In this document: positions 1-8,912 of the stretch, piece after piece
Position numbering within the stretch: position 1 is the stretch's first letter
Layout: the number at the start of each line of letters is the position of its first letter
Assembly: GCF_003217575.1 (NCBI RefSeq)
Contig: NZ_QJTC01000007.1
Span: 62,001-126,000 of the forward strand
Direction: 5' to 3'
Source: Xylophilus ampelinus
GTDB taxonomy: Bacteria; Pseudomonadota; Gammaproteobacteria; Burkholderiales; Burkholderiaceae_C
DNA: 64,000 nt
Made by a program: the position numbers and the translations under genes
The notes under the pieces: model-generated
The model's input: the letters and a program-made list of their open reading frames with translations, nothing else
Database searches by the model: none
What the model was told of the DNA's origin: nothing

Positions 1-471
1 GTTCTCGGCCAGGCCCAGGTGCACGCAGATCGCATGCACGTCGGTCTCGCGGCCCGGCACCCGCAGCACGCAGTGCAGCAGGCCGCGCCGCTCGGGGCCG
101 CTGATCGACACGTCGTGGTTCCGGTAGTGGACGATCGGGAATTTCGACAGCAGCGCGTTGCCGTGGTGGCCGTTGTCGTAGACCGCGTTGCGGCCGTAGG
201 CGAACTGCTCCCAGATGCTGTCGGCCAGGAATTCGTAGTGCGGCGTCTGCGGGTAGTCGGCGATGCGGTTCTGGTGCTTGATGTGCGTGCCCATCACCTC
301 CTGCAGGAACACGATGTCGGCCGACACGCTGCGCACCGCGTCGCGCAGGTCGTGCAGCATGAACTTGCGGTTGAAGCTGGTGAAGCCCTTGTGGATGTTG
401 ACCGTCAGCACCCGGATGTCGAAGGGTGCCGGCGCGCCGGTCGCGGGCGCTGGAGGGGAGGCATCGGTCAT
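1..471 (-). CDS. Endonuclease/exonuclease/phosphatase family protein (5' part only)
   Basis: The first 157 codons of a gene that runs off the left edge of the window. The protein belongs to the EEP (DNase I-like) metal-dependent hydrolase fold: an NIHKG segment at residues 25-29 and an LQEV segment at 56-59, whose Glu58 is the usual metal ligand, are visible. A proline/alanine-rich leader of about 16 residues precedes the domain, with no clear signal peptide. The start ATG at 471 is the first in frame before the conserved fold. In many betaproteobacteria a protein of this type sits next to a cardiolipin synthase-like gene, but that neighbour would be outside the window, so substrate (phospholipid head group, nucleic acid or other) cannot be named. 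Confidence 0.85.
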   Translation of the reverse strand, partial: MTDASPPAPATGAPAPFDIRVLTVNIHKGFTSFNRKFMLHDLRDAVRSVSADIVFLQEVMGTHIKHQNRIADYPQTPHYEFLADSIWEQFAYGRNAVYDNGHHGNALLSKFPIVHYRNHDVSISGPERRGLLHCVLRVPGRETDVHAICVHLGLAEN

Positions 472-635
472 GAGAGTCTGGTCGGTCGCGGTACGGAAGG
501 CACCGACCGAAGGGGACGCGTGGCCGGCGGCCCTTTCGGAGGGGGTCGAATTCTCGGATTTCCGCCGTGCGGCGGGGTGTAGGACGGCAAGCCGATTTCC
601 CCCTGCGCCGCAGGAGCGCTCTGCGCCGGCATGCC

Positions 636-1178
636 TCAGAAGGTGTAGCCGTAACGCAGCTGGACGAAGTTCTCGCCCGGGTTGGGCTTCTTGATGCTGG
701 CGTTGGAAGTGTGTTCCACCCGCAGGATCAGCTCGTGCTCGCGGCGCTGCCCGAAGCTGTAGCCGGCGCCGATGTGCGACGCGAAGTTGAAGCGGGTGCT
801 GAACTCCTTGTCGGCGGTGCGGTAGCGCGCGTTGGTATAGGTGGCGCCGATGCCCGCATCGGCGAACCACGGCGAGGCACCGTTGGCGAAGCGGAAGCGG
901 AAGGCCGGCTTCAGGCTCAGCAGGTGGGTGGTGTCGTTGTTGTCGATGCCGGACGGCAGGCGGCTGTAGCCCAGGTCCCAGTAGGCGCCGACGCTGGTGC
1001 CCCAGAGCGCGCTCTTCCAGTCGATCGGCGCGGTGATGCCGATGGTGCCGACGTTGGTATCGCTGGCGGTGCGGCCGTATTGGCCGTAGACGCCCGACAT
1101 CACGGTCGGCTCGGCATGGGCGTAGGAGAACACCAGCGCGAGGCTCGCGGCGGCGATGGACAGGAGGGAGGCTTTCAT
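636..1178 (-). CDS. pagL: Lipid A 3-O-deacylase, PagL family
   Basis: 180-residue outer-membrane beta-barrel hydrolase that removes the 3-O acyl chain from lipid A. Residues 1-22 form a signal peptide ending AHA. The C-terminal motif carries His156 and Ser158 in an EHTSN context followed by PGEN (Glu169), matching the His-Ser-Glu active site of PagL enzymes, and the chain ends in an aromatic residue (GYTF) as outer-membrane barrels do. Length agrees with the family. The gene is monocistronic; the upstream gene is divergent and about 215 bp separate the two starts. Modifying lipid A changes immune recognition by an animal or plant host, but no regulator is visible here. Family assignment rests on the C-terminal motif and overall barrel character. 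Confidence 0.85.
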   Translation of the reverse strand: MKASLLSIAAASLALVFSYAHAEPTVMSGVYGQYGRTASDTNVGTIGITAPIDWKSALWGTSVGAYWDLGYSRLPSGIDNNDTTHLLSLKPAFRFRFANGASPWFADAGIGATYTNARYRTADKEFSTRFNFASHIGAGYSFGQRREHELILRVEHTSNASIKKPNPGENFVQLRYGYTF

Positions 1179-1393
1179 GGGCGTATGGAGGAGGCTGGCG
1201 ATGCGGCAAGTGTAGGGAACAAACCGCGCCCTCCATACCGCGGCCCCGAAAGGGCGCGGACCTTCGCGTCAGCGTCCTACAGTTCGCGGGCGCATGGTCC
1301 GATAAATCGGTCCACGGCCGTTTCGTATTGTCTACACACCCCTGACAACGGGGTCGATAACCCCGCAACTACTGCATCTGCCAAAGGATCACC

Positions 1394-1795
1394 ATGAATA
1401 AGACGATCGCCCATTCCATGCTTCTCGCCAGCCTGATGACCGTGGCCGCCGTGGCCTCGGCACAGGTGCCCAACACCACCAAGGGTGGCGAAGCGACGAC
1501 CCAGATGAACGGCAAGATCAACGGCCCCGACAAGTCGCCACGTACCTCCGACACGACCCGTGCGGAAGTCCGCAGCGAAGCCGCCGCTGCCAACAAGGGC
1601 AGCGGTGCCAACTCCACCACGCCACAGGGCGAAGCCAGCACGACCGGTCCGGCAAGCCAGCCGAACGCGGCACCGGCCGGCACCGCACCCAGCACGATGG
1701 GTGGCCAGACCTCCACCACTACCCGCGACATGAAGCGTGCCGAAGGCAAGGCGGCAGCCCGCACTACGCCACGCGAAGCCGAAAAGGCCAAGTAA
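1394..1795 (+). CDS. Small exported low-complexity protein, function unknown
   Basis: 133 residues with a Sec signal peptide (about residues 1-23, cleavage after ASA) followed by a hydrophilic, disordered chain rich in Thr, Ala, Ser, Gly and Lys with no Cys and no recognisable domain. I do not recognise the family. It stands alone, with a strong hairpin terminator 25 bp downstream. The composition resembles small stress-related periplasmic proteins annotated as hypothetical in Comamonadaceae. The ATG at 1394 is the only start that keeps the signal peptide. Confidence 0.7.
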   Translation: MNKTIAHSMLLASLMTVAAVASAQVPNTTKGGEATTQMNGKINGPDKSPRTSDTTRAEVRSEAAAANKGSGANSTTPQGEASTTGPASQPNAAPAGTAPSTMGGQTSTTTRDMKRAEGKAAARTTPREAEKAK

Positions 1796-1820
1796 GCCCG
1801 GCGCTGCCGTTTTTCCAACG

Positions 1821-1850
1821 CGAAAGGGCCCGCACACGCGGGCCCTTTCG
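1821..1850. terminator. Strong hairpin between convergent genes
   Basis: A perfect 13-bp stem (arms 1821-1833 and 1838-1850, CGAAAGGGCCCGC and its complement) with a 4-nt ACAC loop lies between two convergent genes. Neither side has a long T tract, though the minus-strand reading ends near an A-rich stretch. It probably terminates or protects transcripts from both sides. Confidence 0.75.
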
Positions 1851-1872
1851 ACGTCTGGACTTCCGTGGTGGA

Positions 1873-2469
1873 TCAGCGGGCGCCGGGGACCGCCGCGGCA
1901 CCGGGCGCCGCGGGGGCACCGTGTTCGCCGTGCGGGCCGTGTCCGTGGCCCGGACCACCCTTGCCGTCGGGGCTGCCAGGGCCGCCGTGCATCATCGGGC
2001 GCTCGTCGAACAGCTTCTGCTGGGCTGGCGTCAGCGCGGCGTAGAAGGTCTTGGTGGCGTCGCCGCGGCGGTCGATCTCGGCATCGCGCTGGTTGCGCTC
2101 GGCACGCATCCGGTCGATCCGCTCGGGCGTGGTGAGCTTGGCCCATTCGCCGCGCTCGGCCTGCATCCGGGCCCACTGCGCCGGGTCGGGGCGGATCGCT
2201 GCGGTGAAGGCGTTCCAGGCCGGCTCTTGCGCGGCGGTGATCTGCAGCCGCGCCTTCTCGCGGGCCAGGCCCTGTTCCATGCGTTGCTGCATGACGGCCG
2301 GGTCGCGGCGGTCGGCACCGCCTGCACGGGGCGTGCCCGGTGCGGGTTGCGCATCGACCGCCGTCGGGGCGGGTGGTGCTGCGGGTGGCGCAGGAGTCTG
2401 GGCCAGGGCCATGAACGCGGCGGATGCCAATGTGCTGGCGACGAGGAGTTTGCGGTGAGCGAATGTCAT
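1873..2469 (-). CDS. Spy/CpxP-family periplasmic protein (LTXXQ motif)
   Basis: 198 residues with a signal peptide (residues 1-23, ending ALA), a proline-rich spacer, and a helical segment containing QRMEQGLAREKARLQIT and a later LTPAQQKLFDE that matches the LTXXQ signature of Spy/CpxP proteins. These are small dimeric periplasmic chaperones or Cpx-pathway modulators. The C-terminal 45 residues form a Gly/His/Pro-rich tail (GHGHGPHGEHG) that could bind metal. Convergent with the upstream exported protein; no two-component genes are adjacent, so regulation by an envelope stress system is inference from the family only. Confidence 0.75.
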   Translation of the reverse strand: MTFAHRKLLVASTLASAAFMALAQTPAPPAAPPAPTAVDAQPAPGTPRAGGADRRDPAVMQQRMEQGLAREKARLQITAAQEPAWNAFTAAIRPDPAQWARMQAERGEWAKLTTPERIDRMRAERNQRDAEIDRRGDATKTFYAALTPAQQKLFDERPMMHGGPGSPDGKGGPGHGHGPHGEHGAPAAPGAAAVPGAR

Positions 2470-2699
2470 GGAAGCGTCCTTTCGGGTGAAGGCCCGGTGC
2501 CGTGGGTGGCATCAGGTTGGGAGCCAGTGTTGCCGCCGCGTGTAAGCGCGCCGTGGCCCGCAGGTGAGGTCTGTGTAAAGCCTTTCGGGGATTTCGTTAC
2601 CGCTGCGGCAGCCCCGTACAAAGTCCGCGGAGCGCCGGGCGCGGACAATAGGCGGTTTGCCGCCCGCTGTCCGGGCGGCGTCCGAGAGGAAGAGCGCAA

Positions 2700-3668
2700 G
2701 TGTTCAAGAACGTGATCGTCTACCGCATCTCGCCCGGCTGGGCCGGTACGCTGGAGCAACTGGAAGAGAACCTGGGCCGGACCCGTTTCGCGCCCTGTAC
2801 CGCCACGCAGGAGCGCTCGGCCGGCTGGCTGGAGCCGCGCGGCGATGCCGACGGCCCGCTGGCCGAATCGGTCGGCGGACAGTGGATCCTGAAGTTCATG
2901 GTCGAGGCGAAGGCGGTGCCGTCGTCGGTGGTCAAGCGCGAGGTGCAGAAACGCGCCGAGGAAATCGAGAAATCCACCGGCCGCAGGCCCGGCCGCAAGG
3001 AGACCAAGGAGCTGAAGGAAGACGCGCTGCTCGCGTTGCTGCCGATGGCCTTCACCAAGCAGGGCGCCACCACCGTCTGGATGGATACCGAGGAGCGCTG
3101 GCTGGTGGTCGGCACCGGCAGCCAGGGCCGCGCCGACGAGGTGGTGACCGCGCTGGTCGAGGCGGCGCCGGGCCTGTCGGTGGCGCTGGTCGACACCAAC
3201 GTGACCGCGGTCGCCGCGATGTCCGAATGGCTGGTGAGCCAGGAGCCGCCCGCCGGCTTCAGCATCGACCGCGAATGCGAGCTGAAGGCGAGCGACGAAA
3301 GCAAGGCGGTGGTGCGCTACGCGCGGCACCCGCTCGACATCGACGAGATCCGCCTGCACATCGAGCAGGGCAAGCTGCCCACCAAGCTGGCGCTGACCTG
3401 GGACGAGCGCGTCTCCTTCGTGCTGACCGAGGGCCTGCAGATCAAGAAGATCGCCTTCCTCGACGGCGTGTTCGACGGCACCTCGCAGGAGAAAGAAGAC
3501 GGCTTCGACGCCGACGCCGCCATCTCCACCGGCGAGCTGCAGAAGCTGATCCCCGACCTGATACTGGCCCTGGGCGGCGAGGTGCCCGCAGGCGCGATGC
3601 CGACGCCCCCGGCCGACGCTAGGCCGGCCGCGGGCAGACCGCTGGCCGTCGAAGGCGAGGATTTCTAG
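2700..3668 (+). CDS. rdgC: Recombination-associated protein RdgC
   Basis: 322 residues with the full-length RdgC fold; N-terminal MFKNVIVYRI and the LPMAFTKQGATTVWMD region are characteristic. RdgC is a ring-shaped, non-specific DNA-binding dimer that restrains RecA and associates with the nucleoid. The start is a GTG at 2700 preceded by GAGAGGAAGAG, a good ribosome-binding site; the next in-frame Met lies inside the conserved domain. The gene is alone; a truncated copy of the GTGGCTGTAGCC-type intergenic repeat follows directly after the stop codon. Confidence 0.95.
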   Translation: MFKNVIVYRISPGWAGTLEQLEENLGRTRFAPCTATQERSAGWLEPRGDADGPLAESVGGQWILKFMVEAKAVPSSVVKREVQKRAEEIEKSTGRRPGRKETKELKEDALLALLPMAFTKQGATTVWMDTEERWLVVGTGSQGRADEVVTALVEAAPGLSVALVDTNVTAVAAMSEWLVSQEPPAGFSIDRECELKASDESKAVVRYARHPLDIDEIRLHIEQGKLPTKLALTWDERVSFVLTEGLQIKKIAFLDGVFDGTSQEKEDGFDADAAISTGELQKLIPDLILALGGEVPAGAMPTPPADARPAAGRPLAVEGEDF

Positions 3669-3770
3669 AAGAAAAGTGGCTGCGGCCGGTGCCGGACAAC
3701 GGCTATCGAATCAGGAGCATCGCGCGTCGTGGGCCGATCGGTCCGACGGCCCTTCGGCGGCGGTGCCGGA

Positions 3771-3986
3771 TCAGGCGTCGAGGCTGATCTTGCCGTCGCG
3801 CACGTACTCGTCGAAAGTGGTGCGCGGGATCGCGGCCAGACCGACGACGCCGCTGGCTTCTTCCCAGCTCAGAGTGGCGCTGTCGGGGGCCAACTCGACT
3901 TCGATCCTGCCGTGCGGGATGGGCAGGGGCAGTCCGTCACCCGGGGTGTAGGTGACATCGCCGGTGACGGTGGCGAACTGGGACAT
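3771..3986 (-). CDS. Conserved hypothetical protein, 71 aa
   Basis: A short acidic protein starting MSQFATVTGDV with alternating hydrophobic residues suggesting a small beta-rich fold (residues 1-45) and a helical C-terminus. No signal peptide, no Cys and no known motif. An AGGAGCTTTCC-type ribosome-binding site precedes the ATG at 3986. Codon use matches neighbours, which supports a real gene. Function unknown. Confidence 0.6.
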   Translation of the reverse strand: MSQFATVTGDVTYTPGDGLPLPIPHGRIEVELAPDSATLSWEEASGVVGLAAIPRTTFDEYVRDGKISLDA

Positions 3987-4141
3987 GGAAAGCTCCTCGG
4001 TAGGTTGGTGTGTGTTCGTCGTGCGCTCGGGCGCCTGCAGCCGCCATTACATGCTTTTTTGCGGGCCGGTACGTTTCAAAACGCGGTGGCGCTCCTGGGC
4101 CGCCCGGGCCCCCGGCCACGCCGCGCGGTTCCCGACGACGC

Positions 4142-4412
4142 TCAGCCGTCCGGCACCCGGTTGCGGATCGCCTGCTGGATCACGCGCGACAGTGCCGCCA
4201 CCGAATACGGCTTCTGCACCAGCTCGAAGCCGTGGCGGGTGTCGGCGGCCAGTACCTCGCTGTAGCCGCTGGTCGGCACCACCGGCAGGCCGGGCCAGCT
4301 CCCTGCCGTTCCTACGGCCCGCAGCAACTCGGCGCTGCGCTCCCGGACCCGGGCCTCCAGCGTCTCGGTGAGGCGGCGCAGCGACCGCTCCGCCGCGGCC
4401 GCCTCGCGCCGG
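4142..4412 (-). pseudogene. Remnant of a hybrid sensor histidine kinase (internal deletion)
   Basis: One open frame joins two distant parts of a hybrid kinase. Upstream is a coiled linker, LRRLTETLEARVRERSAEL, typical of the segment before a histidine kinase core. Downstream, after a short non-homologous junction, is the end of a receiver domain, VVPTSGYSEVLAADTRHGFE then LVQKPYSV, with the conserved Lys-Pro. The His-containing and ATPase domains that should lie between are missing. No good start codon exists; the frame runs back into the 3' end of the metallophosphoesterase. This looks like a deletion derivative rather than an active gene. Confidence 0.7.
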
Positions 4413-5591
4413 TCAGCCCTGCCGCACCAGCCGCAGCAGCGTGATCTCCGACGGCGCGCCCAGGCGCTTGGGCGGCCCCCAGTAGCCGGTGCCGCGGCTC
4501 ACATACACCTGCAGGCCGCGCAGTCGGTGCAGGCCGGCCACGAAGGGCTGCTGCAGCGGCACGAACAGGTTCCACGGCCAGAACTGCCCGCCGTGGGTGT
4601 GGCCCGAGAGCTGCAGCTGGAAGCCCGCATCGGCCGCGGCCGGCGCGCTGCGCGGCTGGTGGGCCAGCAGCACCCGGGTGGTGCTGGCCGTCGGTGCGCC
4701 TTGCAGGGCGCGCACCGGGTCGCTGGCGTGGGCTGCGTCGAAGTGCACAGCGTGGAAATCGGTCACGCCCGCCAGCAGCAATGCGTCGGCATCGCCCCGG
4801 CCCGTGCCCTCCGCCGCTCCCACGGCGCTGCCGGGCCGCAGCAGCACGTGCTCGTTCATCAGCACCGTCAGGCCTATGCGGCGCAGTTCGTCGATCCAGG
4901 CGTGGGCGCCGGCGTAGTACTCGTGGTTGCCGGTGACGACATAGCTGCCGTGGCGCGAGCGCAGGCCGGCCAGCGGCGCGATCCGGTCGCGCAGCGTCGG
5001 CACGCTGCCGTCGACCAGGTCTCCGGTGATCGCCACCAGATCGGGCTGCAGCGCGTTGACCCGGTCGACGATGCGCGCGATGTAGCCGCGGCCGATGGTC
5101 GGGCCCACGTGCAGGTCGCTCAGCTGGGCGATGGTGAAGCCCTGCAGCGCCGCCGGCAGCTGCGGCAGCGCGATGTCAATCCGTCGCACCCGGGCGGTGC
5201 GCCGGGCGTTCCACAGGCCGAGGGCCGACGCCGACACCGCCGCCAGCACCACCGCCGCCGCGCTGCCGTGCCGCCACGCCGCAGGGGCCGGCGCCGCCGC
5301 CAGGCCCGCCGCGCCGGCGGCCCACCACGCCGCCAGCAGCAGGTCGCGCAGCAGCGTCAGCACCAGCAGGGACGAGAACCAGCCCATCGCGATGGCCCCC
5401 AGCCACTGCCAGGCCGGGTGCAGCGGCGTGCGCCGGGCCCGCAGCGGCACCGGCAGCGCCCCCGCCGACACCAGCAGCAACGCGCCCAGTCCGATGCCCG
5501 CCGGCCACCAGGGCGCGAGGCCCGGCACCAGCCGCAGGGCGACGTAGGCGTGCAGCAGGGCGGTGAGTAAGAAGAAGGGCTTGATCGGCAT
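4413..5591 (-). CDS. Membrane-anchored metallophosphoesterase (YkuE/YaeI type)
   Basis: 392 residues. The first 125 contain about four hydrophobic helices (near 5-25, 30-50, 62-82 and 110-128), so the catalytic domain is membrane tethered. The calcineurin-like metal site is complete: SDLH (158-161), GDLVDG (190-195), GNHEYY (221-226) and SGHTHGG near the C-terminus. Relatives include the UDP-2,3-diacylglucosamine and phosphodiester hydrolases of the YkuE/YaeI group; the substrate here is unknown. The start ATG at 5591 gives the complete first helix. The stop codon overlaps the decayed kinase fragment. Confidence 0.85.
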   Translation of the reverse strand: MPIKPFFLLTALLHAYVALRLVPGLAPWWPAGIGLGALLLVSAGALPVPLRARRTPLHPAWQWLGAIAMGWFSSLLVLTLLRDLLLAAWWAAGAAGLAAAPAPAAWRHGSAAAVVLAAVSASALGLWNARRTARVRRIDIALPQLPAALQGFTIAQLSDLHVGPTIGRGYIARIVDRVNALQPDLVAITGDLVDGSVPTLRDRIAPLAGLRSRHGSYVVTGNHEYYAGAHAWIDELRRIGLTVLMNEHVLLRPGSAVGAAEGTGRGDADALLLAGVTDFHAVHFDAAHASDPVRALQGAPTASTTRVLLAHQPRSAPAAADAGFQLQLSGHTHGGQFWPWNLFVPLQQPFVAGLHRLRGLQVYVSRGTGYWGPPKRLGAPSEITLLRLVRQG

Positions 5592-5985
5592 GGAGGCACG
5601 GCACGGCAGGTGGCAGCCGGCGGCGGCCTGAAGGCGCAGATGCGGGCGGTTGCCCCGAATGGAACAGGCGGGCGGGTCCGGGGCGCGAAGCAGGCCGCAG
5701 GGGGGGCGGGGCGGCGGTGACCGGCAGCGCGGGAATATGCCGATGTCTGCAGGCGCGGCTGGCAGGACGTTCGGGCTGCACCATCACTCTTTAGCTATTA
5801 TTTCTATAGCTAATGGTCGACAAGGGACGACGGCCGAGAGCACTTTTGACCGTATATCCAAGCACCCGCGGTCCCTGGGGTCGTCGCCGGGGTGTCGCAC
5901 GGTCCGCAGGCCGCGGCGATAAGGTGCGTGGCGGCCCCTTCCGTATCCGGCTTTTTTATTTTTCTTTTATTCCGAGGACTTTCTC
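5592..5985. other. Intergenic region with an AT-rich inverted repeat
   Basis: 394 bp between divergently oriented genes with no credible gene. It contains TTAGCTAT at 5791-5798 and its exact complement at 5806-5813, a 23-bp AT-rich palindrome related to the TAGCTAT ends of the dispersed intergenic repeat family. The last 40 bp before the dehydrogenase are T-rich and end in a CGAGGACTTTCTC ribosome-binding region. Confidence 0.6.
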
Positions 5986-7038
5986 ATGACCCAAGCCCAC
6001 GGCTACGCCGCCACCGCCCCCACCACCCCGCTGGCGCCCTTCACCTTCGAGCGCCGCACCCCTGGATCGCTGGACGTGGCGCTGGACGTGCTGCACTGCG
6101 GCGTCTGCCATTCCGACCTGCACACCGCCCGTAACGAGTGGCAGAACACGGTCTACCCCAGCGTGCCCGGCCACGAGATCGTCGGCCGCGTGACCGCGGT
6201 GGGCGACCTGGTGTCGAAGTTCCAGGTCGGCGACCTGGTCGGCGTCGGCTGCATGGTCGATAGCTGCCAGCACTGCACCCCGTGCACCGACGGCCTGGAG
6301 CAGTACTGCGAGAACGGTTTCACCGGCACCTACAACGGCCCGATGTTCGGCGGCGGCGAGAACACCTACGGCGGGTACTCCGACCACATGGTGGTGCGCG
6401 AATCCTTCGTCCTGAAGATCTCGCACGACGAGGCCTCCCTGGCCGCCGTGGCGCCGCTGCTGTGCGCCGGCATCACCACCTATTCGCCGCTGCGCCAGTG
6501 GGGCGTCGGCCCCGGCCACAAGGTCGGCATCGTGGGACTGGGCGGCCTGGGCCACATGGGCGTGAAGATCGCCGCCGCCATGGGCGCCCACGTGGTGCTG
6601 TTCACCACCTCGCCCGGCAAGCGCGAGGATGCGCTGCGCCTCGGCGCCCAGGAGGTGGTGGTGTCGAAGAACGCCGACGAGATGGCCGCGCACGCCAACA
6701 GCTTCGACTTCATCCTGAACACGGTGGCGGCACCGCACAGCCTCGACGCGTTCCTGGGCCTGCTCAAGCTCGACGGCACGATGACGCTGGTGGGCGCGCC
6801 CGACAGCCCGCATCCCTCGCCCAACGTGTTCGGGCTGATCATGAAGCGCCGCCGGCTGGCCGGCTCGCTGATCGGCGGGATCAGGCAGACGCAGGAGATG
6901 CTGGATTTCTGCGCCGAGCACGGGATCGTGTCGGATATCGAGGCGATCCGGATGGACGAGATCAACACGGCGTACGAGCGCATGTTGAAGAGCGATGTGA
7001 AGTACCGGTTCGTGGTGGACATGGCCAGCCTGGCCTGA
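5986..7038 (+). CDS. Zinc-dependent NAD(P) alcohol dehydrogenase (YahK/cinnamyl type)
   Basis: 350 residues of the medium-chain dehydrogenase/reductase superfamily. The catalytic zinc site is seen as Cys41 in HCGVCHSDLH and GHE at 62-64; the structural zinc Cys cluster is Cys94, Cys97, Cys100 and Cys108. A Rossmann GLGGLGHMG follows at about 180. The pattern and length match YahK-like aldehyde reductases/cinnamyl alcohol dehydrogenases, which are usually NADPH-dependent with broad aldehyde specificity. Monocistronic, with a good ribosome-binding site (CGAGGA). Physiological substrate not deducible. Confidence 0.9.
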   Translation: MTQAHGYAATAPTTPLAPFTFERRTPGSLDVALDVLHCGVCHSDLHTARNEWQNTVYPSVPGHEIVGRVTAVGDLVSKFQVGDLVGVGCMVDSCQHCTPCTDGLEQYCENGFTGTYNGPMFGGGENTYGGYSDHMVVRESFVLKISHDEASLAAVAPLLCAGITTYSPLRQWGVGPGHKVGIVGLGGLGHMGVKIAAAMGAHVVLFTTSPGKREDALRLGAQEVVVSKNADEMAAHANSFDFILNTVAAPHSLDAFLGLLKLDGTMTLVGAPDSPHPSPNVFGLIMKRRRLAGSLIGGIRQTQEMLDFCAEHGIVSDIEAIRMDEINTAYERMLKSDVKYRFVVDMASLA

Positions 7039-7464
7039 ACCAGGACCTGCGCCTGACGACTGTCGAGTCGGTGATCCGGCATCGCCTGCCTTGCCGCGCT
7101 TTTCGCCCGCCGCTGCGCTCTTCGGCGCATCCCGAGGGAAGGCGCGCGGGGTCGGCAGTCGGCCGCTGCCGGCTGGGTGTCGGTTATGCGTCGGGGTGAC
7201 CGAGGATAAATGGAGGTTCGGCCTTTGCCGTTCAACGGAACACAGCTATCATTTCCATAGTGCGAGATTGAGTGGGCATCGGCATGGGAAACGGCGGCTT
7301 GGCGGGCAATGCGGCAAAACTTTGCAACTCGCGGGCCTTGGCTCCCTCCAACCCAGCGCAGATCGGAATGCGGGCTCATGACTCGCACAATTTGAAAATC
7401 GACGCGGGACTGCGGTCCTTTTGTCGACAACATTTTTCATCGCATCGGTAATTTATAAATCGAC
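7039..7464. other. Long intergenic region upstream of the H-NS gene
   Basis: 426 bp without a credible gene. GC drops in the second half. A fragment of the dispersed repeat (AGCTATCATTTCCATAG, 7244-7260) is present, and the stretch from 7420 to 7460 is AT-rich (TTTTGTCGACAACA then GGTAATTTATAAAT) and is a plausible promoter for the H-NS gene. Autorepression by H-NS at such sequence is common but not shown. Confidence 0.45.
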
Positions 7465-7815
7465 ATGAATAATCTGAAAGATCTGGAAAGCGCGCGTGCC
7501 AAACTGGAGGCGGATATCGCCAGGGCCTACAAGCTCGAATCTGAAGCGGCGCTTGCGAAGGTACGGGAACTGGTCTCGGAATTCGGTTTCACCGCCCAGC
7601 AGGTATTTCCCTGGAAACTACCCGAGAGGAAGGTCGCGGCTAAATACCTGGACGAGAAAACCGGGGCCACCTGGACGGGCCGGGGCAAGCCGCCGAAGTG
7701 GATCGCGGGCAAGGACCGGAACGAGTTCCTGGTCGACAAGCCGGTCGAGGCCCCGCGCGGGCCGTTTCTGGCGGAAATGGCGGCAGCTGCGGCCGCGCAG
7801 CGCGGCCATCTGTAA
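7465..7815 (+). CDS. H-NS histone-like nucleoid-structuring protein
   Basis: 116 residues with an N-terminal oligomerisation coiled coil (residues 1-40) and the C-terminal DNA-binding motif TGATWTGRGKPPKW at 67-79, the AT-hook-like loop of betaproteobacterial H-NS proteins. It silences AT-rich, often horizontally acquired DNA. The C-terminal tail after residue 82 is longer than in the smallest family members. The gene is alone behind an AT-rich leader. Several copies of such proteins occur in Comamonadaceae, so no specific symbol is given. Confidence 0.9.
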   Translation: MNNLKDLESARAKLEADIARAYKLESEAALAKVRELVSEFGFTAQQVFPWKLPERKVAAKYLDEKTGATWTGRGKPPKWIAGKDRNEFLVDKPVEAPRGPFLAEMAAAAAAQRGHL

Positions 7816-7862
7816 GTCGATAGACACCCACAGCGAGGGTGCCGGCAGGCCGGCGCGCCCGC

Positions 7863-8912
7863 TCAGGCGGCCGAAAGCGACGCGTGGCCGAAGTCGCCGT
7901 CGAATACCGCCATGTTGCGGCCGAATTCCTTGGCGCGGTAGAGGCTGTCGTCGGCCCGCTGTACCAGGATCTGCGGATTGCTGGCGGCCGTCGAGATCGT
8001 GCTGGCGACGCCGACGCTGACGGTCAGGTGCGGCGCGATCGGAGAATCCGAGTGGGCGATCTGCAGACCGCCCACCGCCTGGCGCAGCCGGTTGACCAGT
8101 GCCATCGCGCCCTGCCGGCTGGTGCCGCCCAGCACCAGCGCGAACTCCTCGCCACCGTAGCGGGCGGCCAGGTCGCCGGGCCGGTGCATGCCGTCGCGCA
8201 GCACCCGGGCCACGGCCTTCAGCGCACGGTCGCCGGCCGGGTGGCCGTAGCAGTCGTTGTACTGTTTGAAGAAATCGACGTCGAAGATCGCGACCGACAC
8301 CGGATGCTTCTGGCGGTCGGCCCGGCGGCACTCCGCGGCCAGCACTTCGTCGAACTGGCGGCGGTTGGGAATGCCGGTCAGCTCGTCGAGGTGGGCCAGC
8401 TCCTCCATCGCGGTGCGCTGGCGTACCAGCCGCAACTGCGCGGTGACGCGGGCGAACAGCACCGGCGGCTCGGCCGGCTTCAGGATGTAGTCGGAGGCAC
8501 CCAGCATCAGGCCGCGTGCCTCGTCGCCGGGGCGGTCGAATCCGGTGACGAACACCACCGCCACCATCGCGGTGGCCGGGTCGGCCCGCAGGCGCTGCAG
8601 CACCTCGAACCCGTTGATGTCGGGCAGCACCACGTCGAGCAGCACCAGATCGGGCCGGCAGGCGCGCGCCATTTCGAGCCCCTGCAGGCCGGTGGAGGCG
8701 GTCAGGACTTCATAGGCGGTCGCCAGAAGTTCGGCCATGACGGCCATGCTGGTGTGGGAATCGTCCACCAGCAAGACGCGCTGTCTCTGAGAAGTCGCGG
8801 AGGGTTCCCGGCGCAATGCGGGCCCCTCCGCCAAGGGCTGGGGGGGCGGAATGTACGGTTGACCACCGTGGTATGCCGTGTCGACAGGAGTCTTATGCAC
8901 CGTGAGATCCAT
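7863..8912 (-). CDS. PleD-like response regulator with diguanylate cyclase domain
   Basis: 349 residues from the chosen ATG at 8912. A receiver domain occupies about 44-165 (Asp50-Asp51 acidic pair, phospho-acceptor Asp93, Lys145), followed by a GGDEF domain at 170-340 with an active GGEEF at 253-257 and a product-inhibition I-site RPGD at 244-247. It should make cyclic di-GMP when phosphorylated. No kinase is adjacent except the decayed hybrid kinase 4 kb away. The frame is open further upstream (to 9131), with an alternative ATG at 8960; no start has a strong ribosome-binding site, so the first 40 residues are uncertain. Confidence 0.88.
   Translation of the reverse strand: MDLTVHKTPVDTAYHGGQPYIPPPQPLAEGPALRREPSATSQRQRVLLVDDSHTSMAVMAELLATAYEVLTASTGLQGLEMARACRPDLVLLDVVLPDINGFEVLQRLRADPATAMVAVVFVTGFDRPGDEARGLMLGASDYILKPAEPPVLFARVTAQLRLVRQRTAMEELAHLDELTGIPNRRQFDEVLAAECRRADRQKHPVSVAIFDVDFFKQYNDCYGHPAGDRALKAVARVLRDGMHRPGDLAARYGGEEFALVLGGTSRQGAMALVNRLRQAVGGLQIAHSDSPIAPHLTVSVGVASTISTAASNPQILVQRADDSLYRAKEFGRNMAVFDGDFGHASLSAA

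Noticed and set aside
2466-3359. Long antisense frames such as the one across rdgC, and similar ones across nicB, metH and the liv genes
   Set aside because: Shadows of GC-rich real genes: Arg/Gly/His-rich text with no domains, while the opposite strand encodes well-known proteins.
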